DNA of 6,990 nucleotides from Algoriphagus sp. (GTDB lineage: Bacteria > Bacteroidota > Bacteroidia > Cytophagales > Cyclobacteriaceae). The stretch lies in contig JALRIY010000118.1 of the NCBI GenBank assembly GCA_023255285.1, positions 1 through 6,990 on the forward strand, in the 5' to 3' direction. The notes under the pieces were generated by a model that saw nothing but the letters and a program-made list of their open reading frames with translations, searched no databases and was not told where the DNA came from. This document shows positions 1-5,963 of the stretch, one piece after another. Every line of letters starts with the position of its first letter. Within the stretch, counting starts at the first letter, position 1. The translations under genes and the position numbers were made by a program.

Positions 1-279
1 CGTAACGGGAGAAGGTAACCTGTATTTGGGAGCGAGCACCACAGCCACCCAAGCCCCATCTTGACCATCGGGAAAAGCTTCCTTTCTCACTTCAGCAATT
101 CCTACTAGGGCCTTTTCAGCACCGGAATGATAGAAGAAGACTTGATCCCCTACCTGCATTTGCTTTAGAAAATTCCTTGCTTGAAAATTGCGTACCCCAT
201 CCCAAACAACTTCCCCTTCATTTTCCAAATCCATCCAAGAATAAGCGTTGGGCTCTGTTTTTACTATCCAATACATCAT
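1..279 (-). CDS. EVE domain-containing protein (3' part missing)
   Basis: The reading frame starts at a double ATG (277-279, 274-276) and stays open for 93 codons to the window edge. It begins MMYWIVKTEPNAYSW and continues with WDGVRNFQARN (residues 26-36), a VGDQVFFYHS stretch (43-52) and VGIAEV (59-64). These are the hallmarks of the EVE domain, a PUA-like fold related to YTH domains and thought to bind modified bases in DNA or RNA. Family members are usually about 135-160 residues, so roughly two thirds is visible. It is a probable soluble cytoplasmic protein. No Shine-Dalgarno sequence precedes the start, as is usual in Bacteroidota. The gene is divergent from the polX-like gene and shares a 139-bp intergenic region with it. 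Family assignment is firm; the ligand and biological role are not known from this sequence. Confidence 0.93.
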   Translation of the reverse strand, partial: MMYWIVKTEPNAYSWMDLENEGEVVWDGVRNFQARNFLKQMQVGDQVFFYHSGAEKALVGIAEVRKEAFPDGQDGAWVAVVLAPKYRLPSPVT

Positions 280-373
280 AGCAAACAAGATTAAGTTGAA
301 TTTCTTCAGGATCACTCAAAAAATTCCCTTCACGATTCTACGGAAGTTAGTTCCCAAGCGTTTAAAATGAAAC

Positions 374-381
374 TATATTTG
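374..381 (+). promoter_or_regulatory. Candidate -7 box (TAnnTTTG) upstream of polX-like gene
   Basis: TATATTTG matches the Bacteroidota sigma-A -7 consensus TAnnTTTG and lies 37 nt before the proposed TTG start at 419. No convincing TTTG-type -33 box is found at the expected distance; only weak TT-containing matches occur around 347-354. The rest of the 280-418 intergenic region is AT-rich and holds two palindromes, listed separately. I found no matching box on the minus strand for the divergent EVE gene. Confidence 0.35.
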
Positions 382-395
382 AACACATTTGTGTT
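382..395. repeat. Short inverted repeat, possible operator
   Basis: AACACA-TT-TGTGTT is a pair of perfect 6-bp arms around a 2-bp spacer. It lies directly after the TATATTTG box, where the transcription start would fall, so it could be a repressor site. A 12-bp match of this kind in AT-rich DNA can occur by chance, and no second copy was seen in the window. Confidence 0.3.
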
Positions 396-406
396 AAAAC
401 CCACCT

Positions 407-420
407 AAAATTTAAATTTT
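407..420. repeat. AT-only palindrome overlapping the polX start
   Basis: AAAATTTAAATTTT is a perfect 14-bp palindrome made only of A and T, ending at the second base of the TTG start codon (419-421). It supplies the A/T-rich, unstructured leader that Bacteroidota use in place of a Shine-Dalgarno sequence. It also places an in-frame TAA at 413-415, which prevents any start further upstream than 416. Confidence 0.4.
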
Positions 421-2119
421 GGATCACAAGACGCTATTAAACCGACTCAAACTGTGTATTCAGCTGCTTGAACTTCACGATGAAAACCCATTCAAAATCA
501 GGAGTTATCAAGGAGGATTGAATGCTTTGGAACGGGTGGATCAAGACCTGATGAGCATGAACCCCCAAAACATTGCTGCCATTCCTGGTGTCGGAAAAAG
601 TATCCTCGAAGCCATTTTATCGCTTAAAGAAACTGGTTCATTCCCCTCCTTAGACGCCCTTATTGGACAGACCCCTGCCGGTGTGATGGAAATTCTTCAG
701 GTGAAAGGCTTGGGCCCCAAGAAAGTTCGTATAATATGGCAAGAACTAGGAATTACCTCCACACACGAATTGATGGAAGCCTGCCAAAGTGGGAAAATCG
801 CTCAGACGAAAGGATTCGGCGAAAAAACCCAAGAAACTATCCTTCAAAACCTCCTATTTAAAGCCTCTAATGCAGGAAAATGGTTATTTGCTGACATCGA
901 AGCAACTATTGAATCTTTAGCAAATCAACTCCAACAACTACTTTCTAGCCCCCAAGTACGTATCGTTGGAGATTTTGCCCGGTGCCTTGAGATTATTTCC
1001 GAAGGAGAATTCCTACTAGCAGCTACCGACATCCTAGCTGTAAAATCCAGTTTATCCCAACTTCCAGGTATCTCCTGGAACAAGGTAATTTCTGGCCCCA
1101 TGACCTGGAGAGGGAAATTGGAAGAACCCGAACTCCAGCTTCTTGTTCACTTTTGTAGTCCAGAGGATCTTGCTGCAAAAGAACTACTTTTTGTAGCCTC
1201 CAAAGCCCATCTCGCTACTTGGGTCAACGAGGAGGAAACCGTCGGAGAATTGATTCGGAAATCAAAATTTGAAAGTGAGGATGAATTTTTTCTACAACAT
1301 CAACTGCAATTTATCCCTCGAGAAATGCGTGAAGGCATGGGCGAAGTAGCGCTGGCCAAAGCAGGTACACTTCCAGAATTGATTAAAAACAAGGACCTGA
1401 AGGGTATTTTACACAACCATTCTACCTACAGCGACGGAAAACACAGCTTGCGGCAGATGGCCGAACATTGCAAAGCTTTGGGTTACGAATATCTCGGGAT
1501 TTCAGACCACAGCCGCACGGCAAGCTATGCAGGGGGCTTGGAAATTGAAAAGGTGGTCAAGCAACATGCCGAAATTGATGCACTCAATCAAGAATTAGCT
1601 CCCTTTCGCATCTTCAAAGGCATTGAATCAGACATACTCCCAGACGGGAACTTAGACTACCCCACTGAGGTGCTCCGTAACTTTGATTTTATTGTATCCT
1701 CTGTACATTCGGTTCTGAATATGGACCTCAAGCGTGCTACAGACCGCTTACTTACCGCCATCCACAATCCCTACACCACAATTTTAGGTCACCCGACGGG
1801 AAGACTGTTGCTTCGTAGGGAAGGCTACCCCATTGACCACAAAACCATCATCGATGCTTGCGCTTTAAAGCAAGTTGTCATCGAAATCAATGCCAATCCC
1901 TGGAGATTGGATCTGGATTGGCGATGGATTCGCTATGCAATGGAACAAGGTGTGCAACTTGCCATCAACCCTGATGCCCATGAAATGGATGGCTATGCCG
2001 ACATGCAGTATGGCGTACTTATTGGCCGAAAGGGTGGATTAACGAAAGAAATGACCCTCAATGCACTTTCTGAAAATGAAATCGCTTCCTATTTCGAAAC
2101 CAGAAAAGCAAAAATTTAA
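419..2119 (+). CDS. polX: PolX-family protein: HhH domain, degenerate polymerase domain, intact PHP domain
   Basis: The 566-residue product has the layout and length of bacterial PolX. An N-terminal 8-kDa-like region (about 1-150) carries helix-hairpin-helix signatures IPGVGK (55-60), VKGLGPKK (95-102) and KGFGEKT (131-137) for DNA binding. A nucleotidyltransferase-like region follows (about 155-310), then a C-terminal PHP phosphoesterase domain (about 328-560). The PHP metal ligands look complete: HNHSTYSDG (332-340), SDHS (362-365), GIESD (401-405), SSVHS (427-431), GHPTGR (457-462) and NPDAHEMD (517-524). By hand alignment the polymerase site is not intact. The GSxRR motif reads GDFAR (184-188), the catalytic DxD reads EGE (195-197), and the third aspartate aligns with Leu242. 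Family PHP domains give 3'-5' exonuclease, AP-endonuclease or 3'-phosphatase activity in repair, and this one probably acts there without polymerase activity. The start is TTG: a stop at 413-415 blocks upstream starts, and the first internal Met (45) would cut into the conserved LELHDENPFKIRSY segment (17-30). Confidence 0.93.
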   Translation: MDHKTLLNRLKLCIQLLELHDENPFKIRSYQGGLNALERVDQDLMSMNPQNIAAIPGVGKSILEAILSLKETGSFPSLDALIGQTPAGVMEILQVKGLGPKKVRIIWQELGITSTHELMEACQSGKIAQTKGFGEKTQETILQNLLFKASNAGKWLFADIEATIESLANQLQQLLSSPQVRIVGDFARCLEIISEGEFLLAATDILAVKSSLSQLPGISWNKVISGPMTWRGKLEEPELQLLVHFCSPEDLAAKELLFVASKAHLATWVNEEETVGELIRKSKFESEDEFFLQHQLQFIPREMREGMGEVALAKAGTLPELIKNKDLKGILHNHSTYSDGKHSLRQMAEHCKALGYEYLGISDHSRTASYAGGLEIEKVVKQHAEIDALNQELAPFRIFKGIESDILPDGNLDYPTEVLRNFDFIVSSVHSVLNMDLKRATDRLLTAIHNPYTTILGHPTGRLLLRREGYPIDHKTIIDACALKQVVIEINANPWRLDLDWRWIRYAMEQGVQLAINPDAHEMDGYADMQYGVLIGRKGGLTKEMTLNALSENEIASYFETRKAKI

Positions 2120-2138
2120 GAAATACCAGGAATACACA

Positions 2139-2174
2139 AGAGGTAATTGTGCTATGCCTTCTTTAATTACCTTT
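2139..2174. terminator. Weak hairpin after polX-like gene
   Basis: AGAGGTAATT (2139-2148) pairs with AATTACCTTT (2165-2174), giving a 10-bp stem with one G-U pair and a 16-nt loop. The stem is AT-rich and the following sequence (GTTAGC) is not a T-run, so it is at best a weak intrinsic terminator. The right arm overlaps the next gene's -7 box, so the symmetry may instead be incidental or regulatory. Confidence 0.25.
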
Positions 2175-2175
2175 G
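2146..2175 (+). promoter_or_regulatory. Bacteroidota-type promoter for the small membrane protein
   Basis: TACCTTTG (2168-2175) matches the -7 consensus TAnnTTTG exactly. An ATTG (2146-2149) lies 18 nt upstream, close to the -33 TTTG consensus position. Transcription would begin around 2180-2184, leaving a leader of about ten nucleotides before the ATG at 2193. This is the best promoter match in the window and suggests that the small gene is transcribed separately from the polX-like gene. Confidence 0.5.
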
Positions 2176-2192
2176 TTAGCTAATCCCTCACT

Positions 2193-2480
2193 ATGAATTG
2201 GTCCTCGCTACCCGAATCCGTATTACTTCAACGATCTTTCCTTTTTGGGATAACAGGTATTTTACTCGGCACAGCCTCTTTACTCAACACCAAACTTCAT
2301 GTACTAGACGCTCCGATGGGACCTCTCAATGGAACGAGTATTTTCTTGCAATTTTTTGGACTGGGATTAGCGGTACTTGTTCTCCGAAAGAAAAAAATAG
2401 CTACTGAGTACAAAGAAAAGTCGCAACTGATGATTCTTATCCTGGCAGTTGCCCTACTGTTTTTTATTTTTTCAATCTAA
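2193..2480 (+). CDS. Small three-helix membrane protein, function unknown
   Basis: The product is 95 residues and dominated by hydrophobic segments. Likely membrane helices are at about 15-32 (LFGITGILLGTASLL region), 48-64 (TSIFLQFFGLGLAVLVL) and 78-95 (QLMILILAVALLFFIFSI), with the last running to the C-terminus. The loop between helices 2 and 3 is basic (RKKKIATEYKEKSQ), which by the positive-inside rule puts it in the cytoplasm. There are no conserved catalytic motifs or cysteines, and I do not recognise a family. ATG start, no Shine-Dalgarno, a good promoter candidate directly upstream, and a 124-bp gap to the next gene indicate a single-gene unit. An overlapping frame at 2198-2407 is not credible as a protein. 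Existence as a real gene is likely; function is open. Confidence 0.75.
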   Translation: MNWSSLPESVLLQRSFLFGITGILLGTASLLNTKLHVLDAPMGPLNGTSIFLQFFGLGLAVLVLRKKKIATEYKEKSQLMILILAVALLFFIFSI

Positions 2481-2562
2481 TTTTCCTTATAAATGGCCTT
2501 TTTTAACTATATTGAAGAGTAGTGGTCGTTTAATTACAATTCTTTTCCTACTCGTGCAACCA

Positions 2563-2591
2563 TTTGCCATACTAGGGCATCTACCTTTTTG
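2563..2591 (+). promoter_or_regulatory. Possible promoter of the sigma-factor operon (weak)
   Basis: TTTG at 2563-2566 is followed 15 nt later by TACCTTTTTG (2582-2591), which differs from the TAnnTTTG -7 box by two inserted T residues. It ends 13 nt before the sigma gene's ATG, a leader length similar to that proposed for the gene at 2193. The spacing and the expanded box are off consensus. An ECF-specific, autoregulated promoter in 2481-2604 is equally possible but cannot be recognised without knowing the sigma factor's target motif. Confidence 0.25.
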
Positions 2592-2604
2592 AAAGTTAAA
2601 CCAA

Positions 2605-3168
2605 ATGCAATTACCTACCCAATTCTCCGCTGAGGAAGAACTGATCGTGGGGTGTCTATCTGGAAACAGGCAGGCCCAACGTCAGCTCTACGAGACCTAC
2701 TCCAGGAGATTTTTGGCAATATGCATGCGGTACCTCAAAGATCAAGAACAGGCGGAGGATGTGATGATCCAAAGCTTTATGAAAATCTTTGAAAAACTTT
2801 CCCAATTCCAAGGAAAAGGGAGTTTTGAGGGATGGATGAAGCGCATTGTAGTCACCCAAGCCCTCATGGCCTTGCGAAGTAGGCCTCAACTCACCGTCTC
2901 CTTGGAGGAGGCCAATGGCAACGCTGATGGTTACGAGGAAATGACCCACCTGGAAGCGGCAGAATTAATGGAATTGGTGCAGAGTTTACCCTTGGGTTAC
3001 CGAACCGTCTTTAACCTATTCGCGATTGAAGGGTATTCACATCAAGAAATAGGCGTGCTACTCGGAATCACCGAGAGCACCTCCAAATCCCAACTCAACC
3101 GCGCACGAAGCGTGTTAAAAGAAAAAATTACGAGTCTTCAACTCCAACCCAAAATTACGCATGGCTAA
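2605..3168 (+). CDS. ECF-type RNA polymerase sigma factor
   Basis: The 187-residue product has the compact sigma2-sigma4 layout of group 4 (ECF) sigma factors. Region 2 spans about 25-93, with LYETYSRRFLAICMRYL (28-44), the EQAEDVMIQSFMKIFEKL core-binding stretch (48-65) and GSFEGWMKRIVV (72-83) for -10 recognition. Region 4 spans about 118-176, with LPLGYRTVFNLFAIEGYSHQ (128-147) and a helix-turn-helix at EIGVLLGITESTSKSQLNRA (148-167) for -35 recognition. The AEEELIVGCLSGNRQAQRQL opening (9-28) is typical of Bacteroidota members, which supports the ATG at 2605. No sigma1 or sigma3 domain is present. The last 8 nt overlap the following membrane-protein gene, the usual arrangement for a sigma factor and its regulator. 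The sigma factor is probably held inactive at the membrane and may activate its own operon. The inducing signal is unknown. Confidence 0.95.
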   Translation: MQLPTQFSAEEELIVGCLSGNRQAQRQLYETYSRRFLAICMRYLKDQEQAEDVMIQSFMKIFEKLSQFQGKGSFEGWMKRIVVTQALMALRSRPQLTVSLEEANGNADGYEEMTHLEAAELMELVQSLPLGYRTVFNLFAIEGYSHQEIGVLLGITESTSKSQLNRARSVLKEKITSLQLQPKITHG

Positions 3169-3943
3169 ATCAGACGAAGTATTGGATCGGGTTTTTAGAG
3201 AAAAACTCGAAAATCATGAAGCCTCCCCTCGCCCAGTAGCATGGGATAAACTGGAAGCACAATTGGATGCGGCAAAGCAACCAAAAAAAAATTCCTGGTG
3301 GGCAATAGCCGCAGCGATGCCTTTGTTGCTAGGCCTTGGATACCTAATCTGGTCCCAAGCACCGCAATCAGAACCAGGAAGTCCCCTTGCAGCAATTGAA
3401 GAGGTGTCGACTAGTACTCCTGTATCGGAGTCATCTCCTGAAGTCGAACTAGTAGTTTCCGAGGTAGATCAAAAACCGGTAGACCTAGCTGAAACAAATA
3501 CTCTGAGCAAAAGTACTACCGCCCAAAAATCAATCCTCCCTCAGGAAAATTCGGAAGAGTTCAATTTGGAAAATATGGTGACTGAGGCTATTGCTTTCAC
3601 TAGTACACAAACAGCAGTCGGGATAGAAGTAAATTCCACTAGCGAGTCCAAGACCTTGTTAATTCCTGAATCAATTAAAACCACTCCTACACCAAGTACC
3701 TCCCAACCCACCTTGGCAGATATCGAAGTCCTAGATGGGTACCGAATTCGAATTTTCTCCGATGGATTGAAAAAAGAAGAGGCCCCCAACAAAAATTTGA
3801 TCACTGAACTCGGAAAAACAGTTGGTCAGGTAGAGGGACTCCTCGACAAACTAGACGAGGGATTTTTAGAGATCCAAGATAAAAAAGATCGACTCTTTTC
3901 TTCCCTAACGAGCCGTAAAGCTCTTTCTATCGAAAAACAGTAA
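3161..3943 (+). CDS. Single-pass membrane protein, probable anti-sigma factor
   Basis: The 260-residue product has a short cytoplasmic N-terminus (1-44), one membrane helix (about 46-64, WWAIAAAMPLLLGLGYLIW) and a long external region. The N-terminus (VFREKLENHEASPRPVAWDKLEAQL, 11-35) resembles the opening of Bacteroidota membrane proteins encoded just after ECF sigma genes. It lacks the HxxxCxxC zinc motif of classical ZAS anti-sigma factors, so the anti-sigma role rests on gene order and topology. The external part is Ser/Thr/Glu-rich and low complexity (about 70-185), a probable flexible periplasmic linker. It ends in a more ordered segment with YRIRIFSDG (194-202) and a predicted amphipathic or coiled-coil stretch (about 212-245). 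The 8-nt overlap with the sigma gene (ATGGCTAA) indicates translational coupling. It might act as the envelope sensor. Confidence 0.7.
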   Translation: MAKSDEVLDRVFREKLENHEASPRPVAWDKLEAQLDAAKQPKKNSWWAIAAAMPLLLGLGYLIWSQAPQSEPGSPLAAIEEVSTSTPVSESSPEVELVVSEVDQKPVDLAETNTLSKSTTAQKSILPQENSEEFNLENMVTEAIAFTSTQTAVGIEVNSTSESKTLLIPESIKTTPTPSTSQPTLADIEVLDGYRIRIFSDGLKKEEAPNKNLITELGKTVGQVEGLLDKLDEGFLEIQDKKDRLFSSLTSRKALSIEKQ

Positions 3944-3976
3944 AACTAAACCAAGTATACGTAAACAGCAGAACCC

Positions 3977-5023
3977 ATGAAAAAATTAGTTCTCCTACTC
4001 GCTTTTTTAGGATGTGCAATCCTGGCTGAGGCCAAGACCAATCCTGAAACAACCCTGAAAACGATGATCCCAACGCTCAAAGACTCTGTAGTCATTGAAT
4101 TTGGCAAGGCAGGAAAAATTGTCATCCTTGTCGAATCCCTAGCCGATTTTGAGAAACTGAAGGGAATGAATATCAACCAAATCATCGCTGAACTCGGCGT
4201 CCAAGAAAATAAAGCTACTGGAGAGGTTACGCTCGTGGAACTTCAGAAAAAAGACGGTTCCATCAAGGAAGTAGTACGAGTACTTGAAAATGGTCCAGAG
4301 ACCGAAGTTCGGGTAGGAAGAATGCGTGTTTATGTGGATGAATCCGGACCAGACACCAAAGTAAAAATTGGGTCCGAAGCTAAAAAAGAGAACACTACAC
4401 CCTTCAAAACCAACTTTACCTTGGATTTAGGTGTCAATAATTTTTTACAGGAAGGTAGTTTCCCAACTTCAGATCAACCGTACTCCACCAAAGGTTGGGG
4501 GAGCTGGAATGTAGGGTTGAATTGGATGGGCTCACAACGCTTGAGCGAAGGGCTAAGATGGAATTTTGGAATAGCATTTCAGTGGTACAATTTCAAGTTT
4601 GAAAATCGAGATATCCAAGCCGTCCGCGGCCAAAATCAAATTTCCTTTGTGGAACGCACTGATGTGACGGGTACGAAGAGCAAGCTATCCGCTTCCTACC
4701 TCACAGCAATGACCTTACTTGAAGCAAATCTTGGCAAAAACAAAAATAAAGGTCTTACACTTGCCGCTGGTCCATATATCGGATATCGCTTGGGAGGTAG
4801 ATCCAAATTTGTGTACGAAGAATCAGGTCGTTCCATGGATCGCACCGAAAAAATCAACACAGGACTTTACTTGGAAAACCTACGCTATGGATTACGCGGT
4901 GAACTCGGTTTCGGCAAGAGCATAACCTTCTTTACCACCTACGATTTGAACGAACTTTTTCAGGAAGGGAAAGGTCCCGCTTTGAATCCGATCACTTTTG
5001 GAATCAAACTTCTCAATGACTAA
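3977..5023 (+). CDS. Secreted protein with predicted outer-membrane beta-barrel
   Basis: The 348-residue product starts with a Sec signal peptide (MKKLVLLLAFLGCAILAEA, probable cleavage after residue 19). Cys13 does not sit in a proper lipobox, so it is probably not a lipoprotein. Residues 25-135 form a charged periplasmic-type domain containing a short duplication (listed separately). From about 143 to the end, aromatic- and glycine-rich alternating strands such as FTLDLGVNNF, WGSWNVGLNWMG, RWNFGIAFQWYNFKF and GLTLAAGPYIGYRLGG are typical of small outer-membrane barrels (PorT/OmpA-like superfamily). The C-terminus (ITFGIKLLND) resembles a closing strand. It lies 33 nt after the presumed anti-sigma gene and 13 nt before the solenoid gene, which suggests one transcript. 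ATG start without Shine-Dalgarno. The barrel call is by pattern only; the transported or bound substrate, if any, is unknown. Confidence 0.7.
   Translation: MKKLVLLLAFLGCAILAEAKTNPETTLKTMIPTLKDSVVIEFGKAGKIVILVESLADFEKLKGMNINQIIAELGVQENKATGEVTLVELQKKDGSIKEVVRVLENGPETEVRVGRMRVYVDESGPDTKVKIGSEAKKENTTPFKTNFTLDLGVNNFLQEGSFPTSDQPYSTKGWGSWNVGLNWMGSQRLSEGLRWNFGIAFQWYNFKFENRDIQAVRGQNQISFVERTDVTGTKSKLSASYLTAMTLLEANLGKNKNKGLTLAAGPYIGYRLGGRSKFVYEESGRSMDRTEKINTGLYLENLRYGLRGELGFGKSITFFTTYDLNELFQEGKGPALNPITFGIKLLND
4292..4372 (+). repeat. 18-residue duplication in the barrel protein's N-terminal domain
   Basis: GPETEVRVG (residues 106-114) recurs as GPDTKVKIG (124-132), exactly 18 residues later, with conservative changes at every differing position (E/D, E/K, R/K, V/I). 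The two copies are followed by different sequence, so this may be an old 18-residue tandem unit or two strands of a beta structure. The spacing equals that of the solenoid repeat in the next gene. Confidence 0.5.
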
Positions 5024-5036
5024 CCACAACAGACTT

Positions 5037-5963
5037 ATGAAAAATTACTCACGTTTAAGTCTAGTAGCCTTGCTACTAATGACCTCCACAGCCTGGGTCG
5101 CTGCACAAAATGTACTGGTGAACACCACCAAAAAATACCCCAACATCAAGCAGATCGAAGTAGAAAGCGGCTGGCTAGATGTAAGTTACGAGGGTGATAA
5201 TGGAACGGAAGTATCCGTAGAAGCGTATTTGGCTTCAAATATAACTGATCAAGACATCGTATTTGTGACTCTAGGAGATGTACTCAAAGTAAGCTACAAG
5301 AGAAGCGGTGAAAAGTACAACTGGAATAGTAAAAACAAGGGTTACCTCAAAATCACAGGTCCTAAATCCATGCAAATCAGTGTAAGAGGATCTTCTGGAA
5401 AAATCAGCTTGAGCAACCTAATTGGTAAAAATACAGCCTTACAACTTACTTCGGGCACGGTCACAGCTAGTCAAATCAAAGGAGATCTCAGTTTGAACTC
5501 GACTTCTGGCACTTTACGCGCCTCAGAAATTGACGGCAATGTGGAGGCAAGACTCACTTCCGGAAATGCTTATTTGGATCGTATCAGCGGAAGAGTCAAT
5601 TACGAATCTACCAGCGGATCTTTGGATGCCAGGGATATCGAAGGAGAACTTAACGTGCGACTAACTTCCGGCAATGCCAAAATCGAAAATGCAAAGCAGC
5701 TGGGCAAACTTTCCTTTACCTCAGGAAATGTGCGTGCAATAAATTCAGGTTTTGGCCCATCAACTCAATTTTCAGGCACCTCAGGGAATTTTACAGTTCA
5801 AACCCAAGCAGATCTCCGATCTTACAATTACTCGTTAAAAGCAGGCTCGGGAAATATTCGCGTGGGTAATTCTTCCAGCTCCAGGTCGTTAGAGTTAAAC
5901 AACAATGCCTCCACCTGGATTAAAGGTAACATTACTTCTGGCAACATTACCATTGAAAATTAG
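5037..5963 (+). CDS. Secreted DUF4097-like beta-solenoid protein
   Basis: I place the start at ATG 5037, giving 308 residues. An in-frame ATG at 4998 would overlap the previous gene by 26 nt and put 13 polar residues ahead of a clean signal peptide (MKNYSRLSLVALLLMTSTAW, cleavage probably after VAAQ, about residue 24). The mature N-terminal part (25-120) is a beta-rich domain, and the rest is a run of Thr-Ser-Gly-led strands. TSG occurs at residues 138, 156, 174, 192, 210 and 228, each 18 apart, then less regularly at 248, about 270 and 300. This is the pattern of the DUF4097/DUF2807 beta-strand-repeat family, which folds as a right-handed solenoid and is common in Bacteroidota envelope operons. 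No membrane anchor, lipobox or C-terminal sorting domain is seen, and the protein ends on a repeat (TSGNITIEN). It is probably periplasmic or surface-associated, with a binding or scaffold role. It is the fourth gene of the sigma operon, 13 nt after the barrel gene. Confidence 0.85.
   Translation: MKNYSRLSLVALLLMTSTAWVAAQNVLVNTTKKYPNIKQIEVESGWLDVSYEGDNGTEVSVEAYLASNITDQDIVFVTLGDVLKVSYKRSGEKYNWNSKNKGYLKITGPKSMQISVRGSSGKISLSNLIGKNTALQLTSGTVTASQIKGDLSLNSTSGTLRASEIDGNVEARLTSGNAYLDRISGRVNYESTSGSLDARDIEGELNVRLTSGNAKIENAKQLGKLSFTSGNVRAINSGFGPSTQFSGTSGNFTVQTQADLRSYNYSLKAGSGNIRVGNSSSSRSLELNNNASTWIKGNITSGNITIEN
5448..5717 (+). repeat. Five in-phase 54-bp (18-residue) coding repeats
   Basis: Five units begin at 5448, 5502, 5556, 5610 and 5664, each 54 bp, and a sixth TSG begins at 5718. 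Protein units read TSG-x-(6-8)-polar/hydrophobic alternation, for example TSGTLRASEIDGNVEARL and TSGSLDARDIEGELNVRL. Nucleotide identity between units is low and Ser/Gly codons vary (TCGGGC, TCTGGC, TCCGGA, AGCGGA). The repeat is therefore old and kept at the protein level, not a recent DNA expansion. Confidence 0.85.

Noticed and set aside
367..408. 13-codon ATG frame upstream of the polX-like gene (possible leader peptide or alternative start)
   Set aside because: It is in a different frame, closes before the TTG start, has no regulatory-peptide features, and a frame this short is expected by chance.
2656..2949. Minus-strand open frame opposite the sigma-factor gene
   Set aside because: It is a mirror of a strongly supported ECF sigma coding region and shows no domain or plausible composition. 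The same applies to minus-strand frames at 3195-3395, 3541-3804 and 3946-4185.
3161..3943. Classical zinc-binding (ZAS) anti-sigma factor
   Set aside because: No HxxxCxxC motif, and the product has no cysteine in its cytoplasmic part.
3977..4036. Lipoprotein signal in the barrel protein (Cys13)
   Set aside because: The residues before the cysteine (F-L-G) do not fit a lipobox, and a standard signal-peptidase I site (AEA) follows.
4719..4925. Plus-strand frame inside the barrel gene
   Set aside because: It lies wholly within a supported gene in another frame and has no recognisable features; likewise the minus-strand frame at 6661-6858 inside the oxidoreductase.
4998..5036. Upstream in-frame start for the solenoid protein
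   Set aside because: It would overlap the barrel gene and put polar residues ahead of a well-formed signal peptide that begins at ATG 5037.
5448..5717. Regular 54-bp spacing considered as a CRISPR-like or satellite DNA array
   Set aside because: The periodicity exists in the protein only; nucleotide sequences of the units are diverged and in frame within a gene.
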